A stretch of DNA of 64,000 nucleotides from Luscinia megarhynchos (Eukaryota > Chordata > Aves > Passeriformes > Turdidae): positions 55,232,473-55,296,472 of the forward strand of contig CM067592.1 in assembly GCA_034336665.1 (NCBI GenBank), given 5' to 3'. Shown here piece after piece: positions 60,101 to 62,780 of the stretch; within the stretch, counting starts at the first letter, position 1, and every line of letters starts with the position of its first letter. The notes beneath the pieces were generated by a model, which saw only the letters and a program-made list of their open reading frames with translations, had not been told where the DNA came from and did not search any database. The position numbers and the translations under genes were made by a program.

Positions 60101-62111
60101 GTATAAAATTCAGTGGATACAGGAAGTTTCATACTAATTTTGCTTCAAAATTTTCAGTTTTTAAGACACAAATTATGATATTTTTTACCTTAAAACTGTA
60201 ATATTTTGTAATATTTCACTTTAAATATTCAGTGCTGTCTATGAGAAAATACCATGAAGCATACTTTATCTAAAAAAAATTTTTAAACTACAAAATTCTC
60301 TTGTTGGACAAGGACAACTTGTCCCTCTTTTACAGTCCATAACCCTGAAATATCAATACCTATGTTCTCAGCCACAAAAACTGGTAGCATGGAATGACAT
60401 GTTAGGGGTTTTCTTCCATTTCTAAAATACAATTCAATAGTCTTTATACTTATTAATGCTTATATCAATTTCAGACACGGAAAAACCGTGGTCAATCTTT
60501 TTCTAGGACTTTCTAAAAGTAGAGTCCATCACTGTTTTCCCAAAAAGCATCCTTCACTTCTTAAGCCTTCTGAGCAATCTCATTAACTTAACACAGCATT
60601 ACAGAATCAGTAACAACAACAAAACCAGCCCTTAAGCAGCTGAGGATATTTCTGTTAGCCATATTAAATCTGAGGAAAAGAAATCCATGAATAACCTTCC
60701 AGGGGATAATGAAAGGAAGATGAATGCAGCTATAGGAAATATTGTTACTACATTTATATCAATGAAACAGTGTTACACTGTACTTGTATGACAATAGCTC
60801 CTCAAAAGAGGGACCACAGTAATGGATATCAAAAATTACACTTTCCAACCATTCCATTCTCCTCGAGAAGAGATTCCTGCTCTTCTTATCCACTGGGGAC
60901 TTCCAAAACTTTATGTAAGTTCAGTTGTAACAGGCAGAAAGTGACTCTAGTGACATGAATGACTCGAATTATTTCCCTCAAAAAAGAATGTCACCAAAAC
61001 GGCAAACTTATGACAACGTATTTTGAAAGCTTACTAGCATTTCTCTGCAAAGCACACCTTCTTGTCTCTTACTAAACGGCTTCACACCACAGGTGGTCTT
61101 CAACATTTCTGGATATGACACATTTGAGAGTTTGGCACAATTTGGTACCTGAAGTCTCAATCGCTGTAGTTTAAGGTATCTTCCAACAGAAATTTATTTA
61201 TAGGAAGCAAGGACATGGCCAGACAACGCAGCAGACAGGCTCGGCAGAGCCAGGCTAGCCCTGGGGAAGCGCCTCTGCTCCACTAGCCCAGAGCGGAGCT
61301 GCGAGTAGCCACACGATTTTAGCTGCTTACACCACACGGGACAGCAAACGGGTTTTCATTCCTGCATTTTCATCTATCATTCATTCCCTTATCAAACTGG
61401 AGAGCACACCAGGCTGGAGCTGGGGGCAGCCATAAAAGGTAAGGTTAAAAATACCCCAGCGTGGTGCCCCGGGGAACCTCGCTGATTCCATTCCTCCTCA
61501 GCCCCACGCGGAGGGAGGCTGGGAAGAAGAGCACAACAGAAGTCTGTTTACAAAACAAGAGCAAAAGGAAGGAAAACGCACGCTAATAAAGACTTTGGCC
61601 TTCACAAGGCACTCAAGTGTTTTCTCTGCACTCTAAGAGCAAACGTCGGCAAGGAGTTCAAACAGGCTTCGACAACCCCAACAACACCGGAGCTGGGTGC
61701 TCCAAGGTCTCCTCTTAGCTATGCCCAGGAGAGCCTTTCAGCCGCCTTCCCGACGGCGGGGCAGCGCCGGAGCTCCCTCGCGGAGGAGCCGCACGTCCCG
61801 GCCGCAGTTTATGTAACCTTCCACCGCCGCCGCGGCCCCGGCCCGCCGCCCGCGAAGCCCGCCGCCCCGGCCGAGCCCCGCGCGCCCCGGCCCGCCCGGC
61901 CGGGCTCCGCGGGCTCCGCGGGCGGTGCCGCCGCCGCCGGACGGCGCTGCCGGGCGAGCCCGCGCCTGACGCAGCCGCTTTCGGCGCCGGGCCCGGCGGA
62001 GGCGCCGCGGCGGGGGACGCTCACCGTGAAGGGCTGGTCGTGCAGGCTGCCCACGGAGAAGCAGCTGTCCCCGGGGTTCACGGCGCCCGTCAGCACCTGG
62101 TGCAGGTTCAT
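94..62111 (-). CDS. DMXL1: DMXL1, Dmx-like 1 (rabconnectin-3 alpha family), 3' end outside window
   Basis: This is a very large WD40 protein gene read on the minus strand. Thirty-three exons join in phase to give about 2,619 codons, and an optional exon lies at the left edge. The translation starts MNLHQVLTGAVNPGD and contains SPDGEFFATAGK, STARPGCIIELDAIT and LSPTLPQYHPYQLLELMDL. These match human DMXL1 as I remember it better than DMXL2, which starts MHLHQ. From family knowledge, DMXL1/2 are the metazoan counterparts of yeast Rav1. They act with WDR7 and ROGDI in assembling the V-ATPase on acidic organelles. The order is N-terminal WD40 repeats, Rav1-like helical core, serine/acidic linkers, then a C-terminal WD40 block that is missing here. 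The human protein is about 3,027 residues, so roughly 380 codons lie beyond position 1. All exons are open, so the gene looks functional. Confidence 0.96.
157..1414 (-). other. DMXL1: DMXL1 intron 33 (to optional exon)
   Basis: This 1.26 kb separates exon 33 from the optional exon. If the optional exon is skipped, the intron continues beyond position 1. An A-run at about 42-57 is the only other feature near the edge. Confidence 0.8.
1415..1536 (-). CDS. DMXL1: DMXL1 exon 33
   Basis: This exon encodes residues 2579-2620 (AALSVKRLWQYLVKQEEVQE, then TFIRNIFTKKRCINEV). It is 122 bp with phases 2 in and 1 out and acceptor CTGTAG. Two GT sites compete for the donor, GTTGGT at 1,418 and GTATGG at 1,414. 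I chose GTATGG because it adds one residue and phase 1, fitting human CLNEIEADLGYPGG. The next constitutive exon (EADLGYPGG) is not in this window. Confidence 0.9.
1537..2759 (-). other. DMXL1: DMXL1 intron 32
   Basis: This 1.2-kb intron holds nothing recognisable. Confidence 0.9.
2760..2961 (-). CDS. DMXL1: DMXL1 exon 32
   Basis: This exon encodes residues 2512-2579 (ELPVSSPICHAVLKTLQRWE, QVLLRRLELYGGPPQHYISV, ALLRHKTLLEPTNTPF). It is 202 bp with phases 1 in and 2 out, acceptor TTCTAG and donor GTGAGT. Confidence 0.95.
2962..4699 (-). other. DMXL1: DMXL1 intron 31
   Basis: This 1.7-kb intron is mostly filled by the CR1 copy at about 3,210-4,376. Confidence 0.9.
3210..4376 (+). repeat. CR1 LINE with decayed ORF2 end and 3' UTR
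   Basis: The 3' end is clear: GAGGGTGGTGAGACACTGGA, TGTCCCTGCCCACAACGTGA, AGATAATCTTTCAAGATCCC. Going upstream, AGGGAAGGGATGCCACCCAC and GTGTCATCCCTCAGGATGC continue the CR1 order, then CACACAACATCTTTGCCTCT and AAAAAGCAACTGATGTTCT from the reverse-transcriptase part of ORF2. This is the longest CR1 here, about 1.15 kb. The coding part is broken. It is antisense to DMXL1. Confidence 0.85.
4700..4785 (-). CDS. DMXL1: DMXL1 exon 31
   Basis: This exon encodes residues 2483-2512 (SWSLMRLAMVQLVLHNLKIF, then YPLAGHDLS). It is 86 bp with phases 2 in and 1 out, acceptor TGTTAG and donor GTAATA. Confidence 0.94.
4786..5117 (-). other. DMXL1: DMXL1 intron 30
   Basis: This 332-bp intron holds nothing recognisable. 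Confidence 0.9.
5118..5257 (-). CDS. DMXL1: DMXL1 exon 30 (acidic)
   Basis: This exon encodes residues 2437-2483. PFLPSQSRVEYDSEESQESD is followed by an aspartate/glutamate run and KQEHSNSNSY. It is 140 bp with phases 0 in and 2 out, acceptor TTTTAG and donor GTAAAT. Human has a longer unbroken aspartate run here; this run is interrupted by E and N. Confidence 0.94.
5258..6208 (-). other. DMXL1: DMXL1 intron 29
   Basis: This 951-bp intron holds nothing recognisable. A 103-codon plus-strand open frame at 5,468-5,779 looks like chance. Confidence 0.9.
6209..6372 (-). CDS. DMXL1: DMXL1 exon 29
   Basis: This exon encodes residues 2382-2436. A variable polar segment (DDGEKQHKHYRLSSKTSPKE) leads into the conserved ERFIPPELSIWDYFIAK. 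It is 164 bp with phases 1 in and 0 out, acceptor CCATAG and donor GTAATT. Confidence 0.94.
8397..8971 (+). mobile_element. Solo LTR, avian ERVL type, second copy
   Basis: It aligns by eye with the LTR at 35,334-35,911 over its whole length. Shared pieces are GGCTGTGTTTTGGATTTATG, TTTTTGTTATTGCTGAGCAG and GTGTGCACAGCTTTTG. The ends are degraded (TGTACTTGTTGAGGCTGGGA to GGGGTTAAACCATAACA). The TATA-like GTATATGA at about 8,654 is kept. Flanks ACTAT and GCCAC do not match, so no target duplication survives. It is antisense to DMXL1 and has no internal viral sequence. Confidence 0.8.
11019..11240 (-). repeat. Old CR1 LINE fragment
   Basis: The text TAGAATTACATAGGTTGAAA and CACCTAGTCCAACCCCCTGC then TCAGAACAGGGCTGACTTAA follows the reverse complement of a CR1 3' end. 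It fades out by about 11,240. Divergence is high, so the copy is old. Confidence 0.75.
12805..13053 (-). CDS. DMXL1: DMXL1 exon 28
   Basis: This exon encodes residues 2299-2382 (ALIRLLNSAGEEAQPGLTVL, LCEILTAVYLSLFIHGLATH, MAHPLNNKMWSAIFGGGAHM). It is 249 bp, phase 1 at both ends. The acceptor is AAACAG. The donor is GTCAGT, which is uncommon but is the site that keeps phase with exon 29. It is followed by a 6.4-kb intron. Confidence 0.94.
13054..14495 (-). other. DMXL1: DMXL1 intron 27
   Basis: This 1.4-kb intron holds nothing recognisable. Confidence 0.9.
14496..14623 (-). CDS. DMXL1: DMXL1 exon 27
   Basis: This exon encodes residues 2256-2299 (SLQANQFTGTVYQTVLLTQR, then TPNTSPAQWP). It is 128 bp with phases 2 in and 1 out, acceptor TCACAG and donor GTATCT. 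The intron between exons 26 and 27 is only 176 bp. Confidence 0.94.
14800..14876 (-). CDS. DMXL1: DMXL1 exon 26
   Basis: This exon encodes residues 2231-2256 (IYVMHTLAASLSACIYQCLC, then DGHSY). It is 77 bp with phases 0 in and 2 out, acceptor TTACAG and donor GTAAAG. Human reads VYVMHTLAASLSACIYQCLC here as I recall. Confidence 0.94.
14877..16086 (-). other. DMXL1: DMXL1 intron 25
   Basis: This 1.2-kb intron holds nothing recognisable. Confidence 0.9.
16087..16278 (-). CDS. DMXL1: DMXL1 exon 25
   Basis: This exon encodes residues 2167-2230 (EQSVQIPSSPPPEQSSIPLL, FACTASAKTVVANPLLHLGN, LTHDILHAIINLDSPPHP). It is 192 bp, phase 0 at both ends, acceptor TTTTAG and donor GTAAGT. Confidence 0.95.
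16551..17638 (-). CDS. DMXL1: DMXL1 exon 24 (large linker exon)
   Basis: This 1,088-bp exon encodes residues 1804-2166. It begins DGDGSSSCNPAVFNFYNYLR and THPLLLRRHFGSSDTSS, then AHLKAGCPMLALEVLSKMPK. A serine- and acid-rich, probably disordered middle (DSDENDESEDSS) follows. It ends with conserved KFRACLKILTVELRTLSTGY, RQWLLKYQSLLRMFLSYCIL and HGSHGGGLASVRMELILLLQ. Phases are 1 in and 0 out, with acceptor TTTCAG and donor GTATGT. Confidence 0.96.
17639..19230 (-). other. DMXL1: DMXL1 intron 23
   Basis: This 1.6-kb intron holds nothing recognisable. Confidence 0.9.
19231..19480 (-). CDS. DMXL1: DMXL1 exon 23
   Basis: This exon encodes residues 1721-1804 (VCLEKLHDIQLALVISRLYE, then DPFLRSMAYWILEDYSKALD and TLIKHSVEDE). 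It is 250 bp with phases 0 in and 1 out, acceptor AATTAG and donor GTAAGA. It is the end of the strongly conserved helical core. Confidence 0.95.
19481..20264 (-). other. DMXL1: DMXL1 intron 22
   Basis: This 784-bp intron holds nothing recognisable. Confidence 0.9.
20265..20430 (-). CDS. DMXL1: DMXL1 exon 22
   Basis: This exon encodes residues 1665-1720 (SQKDTKMTQFFGNNFTEDRW, RKAALKNAFSLLGKQRFEHS, AAFFLLAGHLRDAVE). It is 166 bp with phases 2 in and 0 out, acceptor ATGTAG and donor GTAATA. It forms helical repeats of the Rav1-like core. Confidence 0.96.
20431..21090 (-). other. DMXL1: DMXL1 intron 21
   Basis: This 660-bp intron holds nothing recognisable. Confidence 0.9.
21091..21188 (-). 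CDS. DMXL1: DMXL1 exon 21
   Basis: This exon encodes residues 1633-1665 (VAKAAFQRNNDPLDAAIFYL, then AMKKKAVIWGLY). It is 98 bp with phases 0 in and 2 out, acceptor TCTCAG and donor GTATTC. It is near-identical to human, which has H for Q. Confidence 0.96.
21189..22319 (-). other. DMXL1: DMXL1 intron 20
   Basis: This 1.1-kb intron holds nothing recognisable. Confidence 0.9.
22320..22489 (-). CDS. DMXL1: DMXL1 exon 20
   Basis: This exon encodes residues 1576-1632 (LSTSHFAWAFHSVAEEELLS, DPTWSELRAMGVGWWVRNIH, RKCIEK). It is 170 bp with phases 1 in and 0 out, acceptor TGTAG and donor GTAACC. SELRAMGVGWWVRN is a signature of the Rav1/Dmx core. Confidence 0.96.
22490..23421 (-). other. DMXL1: DMXL1 intron 19
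   Basis: This 932-bp intron has A-rich low-complexity sequence at about 22,505-22,560 near its 3' end. Nothing else is seen. Confidence 0.9.
23422..23532 (-). CDS. DMXL1: DMXL1 exon 19
   Basis: This exon encodes residues 1539-1576 (GGETLDECGLKFLLAVRLHT, then FLSTALPPVHRAQLLHQ). It is 111 bp, phase 1 at both ends, acceptor TTCCAG and donor GTAACT. It lies in the Rav1-like helical core. Confidence 0.95.
23533..24045 (-). other. DMXL1: DMXL1 intron 18
   Basis: This 513-bp intron holds nothing recognisable. Confidence 0.9.
24046..25746 (-). CDS. DMXL1: DMXL1 exon 18 (large core exon)
   Basis: This is the longest exon, 1,701 bp, encoding residues 972-1539. It begins HLSSSSIYPVCRAPYLLATS and continues through a WD40 strand ending KVRFWRC, HTNRLAVAYK, HLVHLDWMSREDGSHILTVG, PFPVSLSWVRDGILVVGMDC and PPKRTLTRSMTSLAQKLSGK. 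LSPTLPQYHPYQLLELMDLG begins the Rav1-like helical part. RLRSLTISASGS is a serine-rich, possibly phosphorylated motif. It ends YFGPEHAQVLSRHLLHSSLP, MSLMALADTIATTSTDIGES and RDRSQ. Phase 1 at both ends, acceptor TTTTAG and donor GTAAGT. Confidence 0.97.
25747..26370 (-). other. DMXL1: DMXL1 intron 17
   Basis: This 624-bp intron has a short tandem duplication at about 26,013-26,062 (GTATTTTAGAAATCTAAATC type unit, about two copies). Confidence 0.8.
26371..26595 (-). CDS. DMXL1: DMXL1 exon 17
   Basis: This exon encodes residues 897-972. It begins DEKIGLNPPEEA, continues through a serine-rich linker and PFTQKYRACRANLQSTSWLT, and ends LSMPEGVEIISVKPSA. It is 225 bp, phase 1 at both ends, acceptor TTTTAG and donor GTTTGC. 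Confidence 0.94.
26596..27785 (-). other. DMXL1: DMXL1 intron 16
   Basis: This 1.2-kb intron holds nothing recognisable. Confidence 0.9.
27786..27902 (-). CDS. DMXL1: DMXL1 exon 16
   Basis: This exon encodes residues 858-897 (NGYSEKFYLIVIEYTQSHSL, then LHMWHLHLKAIPVSI). It is 117 bp, phase 1 at both ends, acceptor CACCAG and donor GTAAGC. LHMWHLHLK is a WD40-like terminal strand conserved in the family. Confidence 0.95.
27903..29662 (-). other. DMXL1: DMXL1 intron 15
   Basis: This 1.8-kb intron has an A-run near 28,255-28,269. Open frames of about 105-110 codons on both strands at 28.7-29.1 kb resemble nothing I know. Confidence 0.85.
29663..29765 (-). CDS. DMXL1: DMXL1 exon 15
   Basis: This exon encodes residues 824-858 (HGRKTQLFHVFQEDFILNNQ, then a Lys/Ser-rich tail). 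It is 103 bp with phases 0 in and 1 out, acceptor CCTTAG and donor GTAAAG. HGRKTQL distinguishes DMXL1 from DMXL2. Confidence 0.94.
30058..30147 (-). CDS. DMXL1: DMXL1 exon 14
   Basis: This exon encodes residues 794-823 (KYVGEVFNIISQQSTARPGC, then IIELDAITEL). It is 90 bp, phase 0 at both ends, acceptor AAACAG and donor GTAAGA. This is one of the most conserved segments shared by DMXL1 and DMXL2. Confidence 0.96.
30148..30680 (-). other. DMXL1: DMXL1 intron 13
   Basis: This 533-bp intron holds nothing recognisable. Confidence 0.9.
30681..30802 (-). CDS. DMXL1: DMXL1 exon 13
   Basis: This exon encodes residues 753-793 (AYCNSPSACFVASDGQHLRL, then YQAVIDAKKLLCELSNPEIS). It is 122 bp with phases 1 in and 0 out, acceptor TTTCAG and donor GTAAGT. 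It completes the glycine codon begun in exon 12. Confidence 0.95.
30803..31335 (-). other. DMXL1: DMXL1 intron 12
   Basis: This 533-bp intron holds nothing recognisable. Confidence 0.9.
31336..32020 (-). CDS. DMXL1: DMXL1 exon 12
   Basis: This exon encodes residues 525-753. Landmarks are VSFVSRIPVAFPTGDANSLC, SIFTPNVMMISKHADGSLNQ, YCGHRFHLNDLACHSVLPLL and ELILWRVDPVGPLSFSGGVS. It ends at TLIPSYCLG. Several WD40-like strands are visible, ending in NQW and ILWR. The exon is 685 bp with phases 0 in and 1 out, acceptor CTGCAG and donor GTGAGT. Confidence 0.96.
32021..32110 (-). other. DMXL1: DMXL1 intron 11 (90 bp, open frame)
   Basis: This is the shortest intron of the window. It starts GTACTT, has a pyrimidine tract TTCTTTCTTTCTTC and ends CTGCAG. 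Its length is a multiple of three and it has no stop in the DMXL1 frame. If retained it would add 30 residues, VLYSSCILRWCSVRSVRGTL plus IIILSFFKLQ. Human DMXL1 runs directly from RQVQ to VSFVS, so splicing is expected. Confidence 0.92.
32111..32364 (-). CDS. DMXL1: DMXL1 exon 11
   Basis: This exon encodes residues 440-524. A lysine/glutamate-rich linker is followed by AIFDHEIEVLLSEWSKNADM and LFSIHPVDGSLLVWHVDWLD, a WD40 blade, and ends MFRQVQ. It is 254 bp with phases 1 in and 0 out, acceptor TTGTAG and donor GTACTT. The next intron is only 90 bp and has no stop in frame. Confidence 0.95.
32365..33080 (-). other. DMXL1: DMXL1 intron 10
   Basis: This 716-bp intron holds nothing recognisable. 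Confidence 0.9.
33081..33293 (-). CDS. DMXL1: DMXL1 exon 10
   Basis: This exon encodes residues 369-440. It has DIPLLPSITSLSLGENEEKS, the blade strand GPFVVHWLNNKELHFTLSME, then a polar tail with HHSSETNTEDSNQMDGRSEE. It is 213 bp, phase 1 at both ends, acceptor TGGTAG and donor GTAAAA. The acidic tail is a likely disordered linker and differs from human. Confidence 0.94.
33294..37112 (-). other. DMXL1: DMXL1 intron 9
   Basis: This 3.8-kb intron contains the solo LTR at 35,334-35,911. I see nothing else in it. Confidence 0.9.
35334..35911 (+). mobile_element. Solo LTR, avian ERVL type
   Basis: It starts TGTGCTGGTTTTGGCTGGGG and ends GGCTTGGCTGAACCTTGACA, with TG...CA ends. Inside are GGGCTGTGTTTTGGATTTGT and TTTTTGTTATTGCTGAGCAG, typical of a common avian ERVL LTR as I recall it. 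A poly(A)-signal-like CTATTAAATT lies at about 35,797. Flanks ATAGC (35,329-35,333) and TTAGC (35,912-35,916) look like a 5-bp target duplication with one change. No internal viral genes are present. It is antisense to DMXL1. Confidence 0.85.
37113..37281 (-). CDS. DMXL1: DMXL1 exon 9
   Basis: This exon encodes residues 313-369. It has a basic stretch LKHFRRGRRRSGAVVAHTGY followed by PPHANALCHFHIAASINPAT, which is highly conserved in DMXL proteins. It is 169 bp with phases 0 in and 1 out, acceptor ATACAG and donor GTAAGA. Confidence 0.95.
37282..38766 (-). other. DMXL1: DMXL1 intron 8
   Basis: This 1.5-kb intron holds nothing recognisable. Confidence 0.9.
38767..38956 (-). CDS. DMXL1: DMXL1 exon 8
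   Basis: This exon encodes residues 249-312. It has GAVCNVLLTCCKDNVCRLWA, a WD40 blade ending in RLW, then LLPNDSLLYGGGYSNWSEAV and NFKRNISSKEKVQSALE. It is 190 bp with phases 2 in and 0 out, acceptor CATTAG and donor GTAAGA. Confidence 0.95.
38957..40348 (-). other. DMXL1: DMXL1 intron 7
   Basis: This 1.4-kb intron holds nothing recognisable. Confidence 0.9.
40349..40524 (-). CDS. DMXL1: DMXL1 exon 7
   Basis: This exon encodes residues 191-249. It has DDCLVKVWYNTESW, which closes one WD40 blade, and LDFSFVYLAHPRSVNAFSWR, which opens the next. It is 176 bp with phases 0 in and 2 out. The acceptor is CCACAG. The donor is GTTAGT, weaker than the others but the only one that keeps phase with exon 8. 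Confidence 0.95.
40525..43162 (-). other. DMXL1: DMXL1 intron 6
   Basis: This 2.6-kb intron has a small AT microsatellite near 41,488-41,503. I see no other feature. Confidence 0.9.
43163..43229 (-). CDS. DMXL1: DMXL1 exon 6
   Basis: This exon encodes residues 168-190 (TASQVCLMKFSPDGEFFATA then GK), a classic WD40 blade strand. It is 67 bp with phases 2 in and 0 out, acceptor CCATAG and donor GTAAGC. The human sequence differs by one residue (VHLM for VCLM) in my recollection. Confidence 0.95.
43230..45440 (-). other. DMXL1: DMXL1 intron 5
   Basis: This 2.2-kb intron contains a possible processed pseudogene (about 43,980-44,500, plus strand). A 113-codon open frame on the minus strand at 44,564-44,905 is not recognised. 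Confidence 0.9.
43980..44500 (+). pseudogene. Possible processed pseudogene, parent unknown
   Basis: Three plus-strand open segments in different frames follow one another with protein-like content. The first reads GTLYQRSPPRFKLNSPAGAH and ends at TAA near 44,106. The second reads YFQGQNNFFADFSTRKTYPK and shifts frame at an A-run near 44,212-44,222. The third reads SAVSPTKRRTGGELRRLLQI and ends ILNSILSTG at a TGA near 44,450. A short A-run follows at about 44,494-44,502. The pattern, an intronless frame broken by single-base shifts with a possible tail, suggests a decayed retrocopy of a basic, serine-rich protein. I do not recognise the parent, and chance open frames remain possible. Confidence 0.35.
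45441..45573 (-). CDS. DMXL1: DMXL1 exon 5
   Basis: This exon encodes residues 124-168. It has a WD-type strand RLLTGSNCLQLWSN, a variable acidic/asparagine loop, then GEWRCIWQCK. It is 133 bp with phases 1 in and 2 out, acceptor TTCCAG and donor GTAAGA. The final lysine codon is completed by exon 6. Confidence 0.94.
45574..46076 (-). other. DMXL1: DMXL1 intron 4
   Basis: This 503-bp intron holds nothing recognisable. Confidence 0.9.
46077..46155 (-). CDS. DMXL1: DMXL1 exon 4
   Basis: This exon encodes residues 98-124 (VLHYQWQKNAQISLEAIAHN then LTWDPT). It is 79 bp, enters in phase 0 and leaves in phase 1, with acceptor TTTCAG and donor GTATGA. IAHNLTWDP is the start of a WD40 blade conserved with human IAHNITWDP. 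Confidence 0.94.
46156..48202 (-). other. DMXL1: DMXL1 intron 3
   Basis: This 2.0-kb AT-rich intron has a poly-T run near 46,585. I see no other feature. Confidence 0.9.
48203..48280 (-). CDS. DMXL1: DMXL1 exon 3
   Basis: This exon encodes residues 72-97 (IAASYGKVICIFEPVSILKQ and following). It is 78 bp and phase 0 at both ends, with acceptor CTTTAG and donor GTAAGT. The IAASYG/V..IFEP core matches the family. The tail KQNSNHHN differs from human. Confidence 0.93.
48281..51604 (-). other. DMXL1: DMXL1 intron 2
   Basis: This 3.3-kb intron contains a plus-strand CR1 fragment at about 49,755-50,255. I see nothing recognisable in the rest. Confidence 0.9.
49755..50255 (+). repeat. CR1 LINE fragment, truncated at both ends
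   Basis: The plus strand reads AGGGAAGGGATGCCATCCAG, then CTCAGCAAGCCAACCATGTC, ACATCACCTGGAGCACCACA and AGTACTTCTCCTATGAAGAC, in CR1 order. It stops before the usual 3' end. Orientation is antisense to DMXL1. Confidence 0.85.
51605..51730 (-). CDS. DMXL1: DMXL1 exon 2
   Basis: This exon encodes residues 30-71, including AYASGCDIVVLGTDFERLQ and VGCVDCSMQQGK. It is 126 bp and phase 0 at both ends, with acceptor CTTTAG and donor GTATGT. It opens the first WD40-like blade of the N-terminal propeller. Confidence 0.95.
53828..54224 (-). repeat. CR1 LINE fragment, 3' part
   Basis: The text TTGGATTGGAAGGCACCTTA and CCATCCAACCTGGCCTTGAA is the reverse complement of the CR1 3' end. It runs on to CTCAGCCCTTCCTCATGGA and is then interrupted. 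The same element resumes at 54,829 with no consensus sequence apparently lost. Confidence 0.88.
54225..54828. mobile_element. Insertion splitting a CR1, LTR-like, unclassified
   Basis: About 600 bp of AT-rich sequence separates two halves of one CR1 copy, so it inserted after the CR1. A TGTGGGAA start at 54,237 and the length suggest a solo LTR. I could not find matching target duplications or name a family. The class is therefore uncertain; the nesting itself is clear. Confidence 0.5.
54829..55150 (-). repeat. CR1 LINE fragment, 5' part
   Basis: The text continues the CR1 at 53,828-54,224: GCTCCATCCTTCTTATCAT, GGCCCTCCTCCAGACTTGCT, CCTTGCACTTGACCTCATG. The open frames here on either strand are remnants of CR1 sequence or chance, not host genes. 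Confidence 0.85.
55301..55400. repeat. Imperfect tandem repeat
   Basis: The unit CTGTTAGTAACTATCAA recurs about three times with changes, mixed with AGTAACT motifs, between two CR1 fragments. It looks like local slippage. Confidence 0.6.
55467..55940 (-). repeat. CR1 LINE fragment
   Basis: The plus-strand text begins ATAGAATATCCTGAGCTGGA and continues AAGACCCACCAAGATCATCG. It includes TTTTCCTAATATCCAGCC and GTCTCCTCTCAGTCTCCTCT. These are hallmarks of the reverse complement of a CR1 3' end, so the element is on the minus strand, the same sense as DMXL1. It is 5'-truncated at about 55,940, as most avian CR1 copies are. Confidence 0.85.
57333..57358. repeat. TA/CA microsatellite
   Basis: A short run of alternating TA with an internal ACACAC stretch lies in intron 1. 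Confidence 0.75.
62025..62111 (-). CDS. DMXL1: DMXL1 exon 1 (start codon)
   Basis: This exon encodes residues 1-29, from MNLHQVLTGAVNPGD to DQPFT. The start is chosen because family members begin at this methionine. The context GCCATGA has G at -3. The frame is open further upstream to another ATG at 62,204, but no family protein I know uses such an extension. The exon ends in phase 0 at donor GTGAGC and lies in a CpG island. Confidence 0.93.
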
Positions 62112-62500
62112 GGCGCAGGGCGCGGCCGCTCGGCCACCGCCGCTGATCCCCCCGCGCCCGGCGGCGGAGGCGGCGCTTCCCGGGGGCGGGGCGCGCGCGC
62201 GCATGCCCGGCCCGGCCGCCGGCCCCGGGGCGGGCTGAGGGCTCCGTCCGCGGCGTGGGGAACTCGACTTTCCTGCTGAAATAACCTGACTTTCCTGTCA
62301 AAAGGGCGCTGGGAAGCGCTGCCGCCGCGCCGCAGCCAGGCGGTGGTGACGGAGCGGGCTCGAAACCCGCCGAGCCGCTGCGCCCGCCGCCTGCCGGGGC
62401 CGACCCGGCGCGTCCCCTCCCAGCCCCTTTCGCTGGGGCCGGGGCCCGCCGCAGCCCTCCCACCGGGCAGTAACAAGAGGAAGCACGTGGAAATGGGAGC
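62112..62500 (-). promoter_or_regulatory. DMXL1: Putative DMXL1 core promoter and 5' UTR
   Basis: Just upstream of the start codon is a GC box (GGGGGCGGGG on the plus strand, 62,182-62,191) and an NRF1-like GCGCGCATGC (62,197-62,206). A palindromic E-box CACGTG sits at 62,484-62,489. I see no TATA box, as expected for a CpG-island promoter. The transcription start cannot be placed from sequence alone. Confidence 0.55.
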
Positions 62501-62780
62501 CTTGGGTCGCTGAGGCTTGGGAAACAAAACAAGCATTCGCTCGGAGCTCAGACTGGCCGCGCTGGCGAAGTGAGGGGAATTGGAGCCGCCCCGGGTGGGC
62601 GCTGCGGCTCGGGAGCGGGGTCGGTGCGGGCCGGTCCGGCCCGGCGGGAGCAGCCGAGGTGACGCCGGGCCCGGGCTCGGCAGGCAGCGAGCCCTGCGAA
62701 CCAGGCGCCTCTTCAGCAGCTCCCCCGCTGCAGCAGCTCCTCACCACCAAAGCTGCCGGCAGCCGAGGCGCCTCTCAGCT

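Larger units (their letters stand above)
51731..62024 (-). other. DMXL1: DMXL1 intron 1
   Basis: This 10.3-kb first intron is the longest in the window. From about 53.8 to 55.9 kb it holds a cluster of CR1 fragments and a nested insertion, listed separately. It also has an AT/AC microsatellite near 57,333-57,358. I see nothing recognisable in the remaining roughly 8 kb. Confidence 0.9.
61740..62780. promoter_or_regulatory. CpG island over DMXL1 exon 1
   Basis: G+C and CpG frequency jump sharply from the AT-rich flanks across this kilobase, which contains the start codon and first donor site. This is the usual housekeeping-type promoter setting. Long open frames here on both strands are a by-product of the GC richness. 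Confidence 0.9.

Noticed and set aside
61738..62532. 264-codon minus-strand open frame and overlapping frames of 131-150 codons in the CpG island
   Set aside because: Stops are rare in such GC-rich DNA. The frames are Ala/Gly/Pro/Arg-rich and overlap on both strands. Only the 29 codons of DMXL1 exon 1 are supported.
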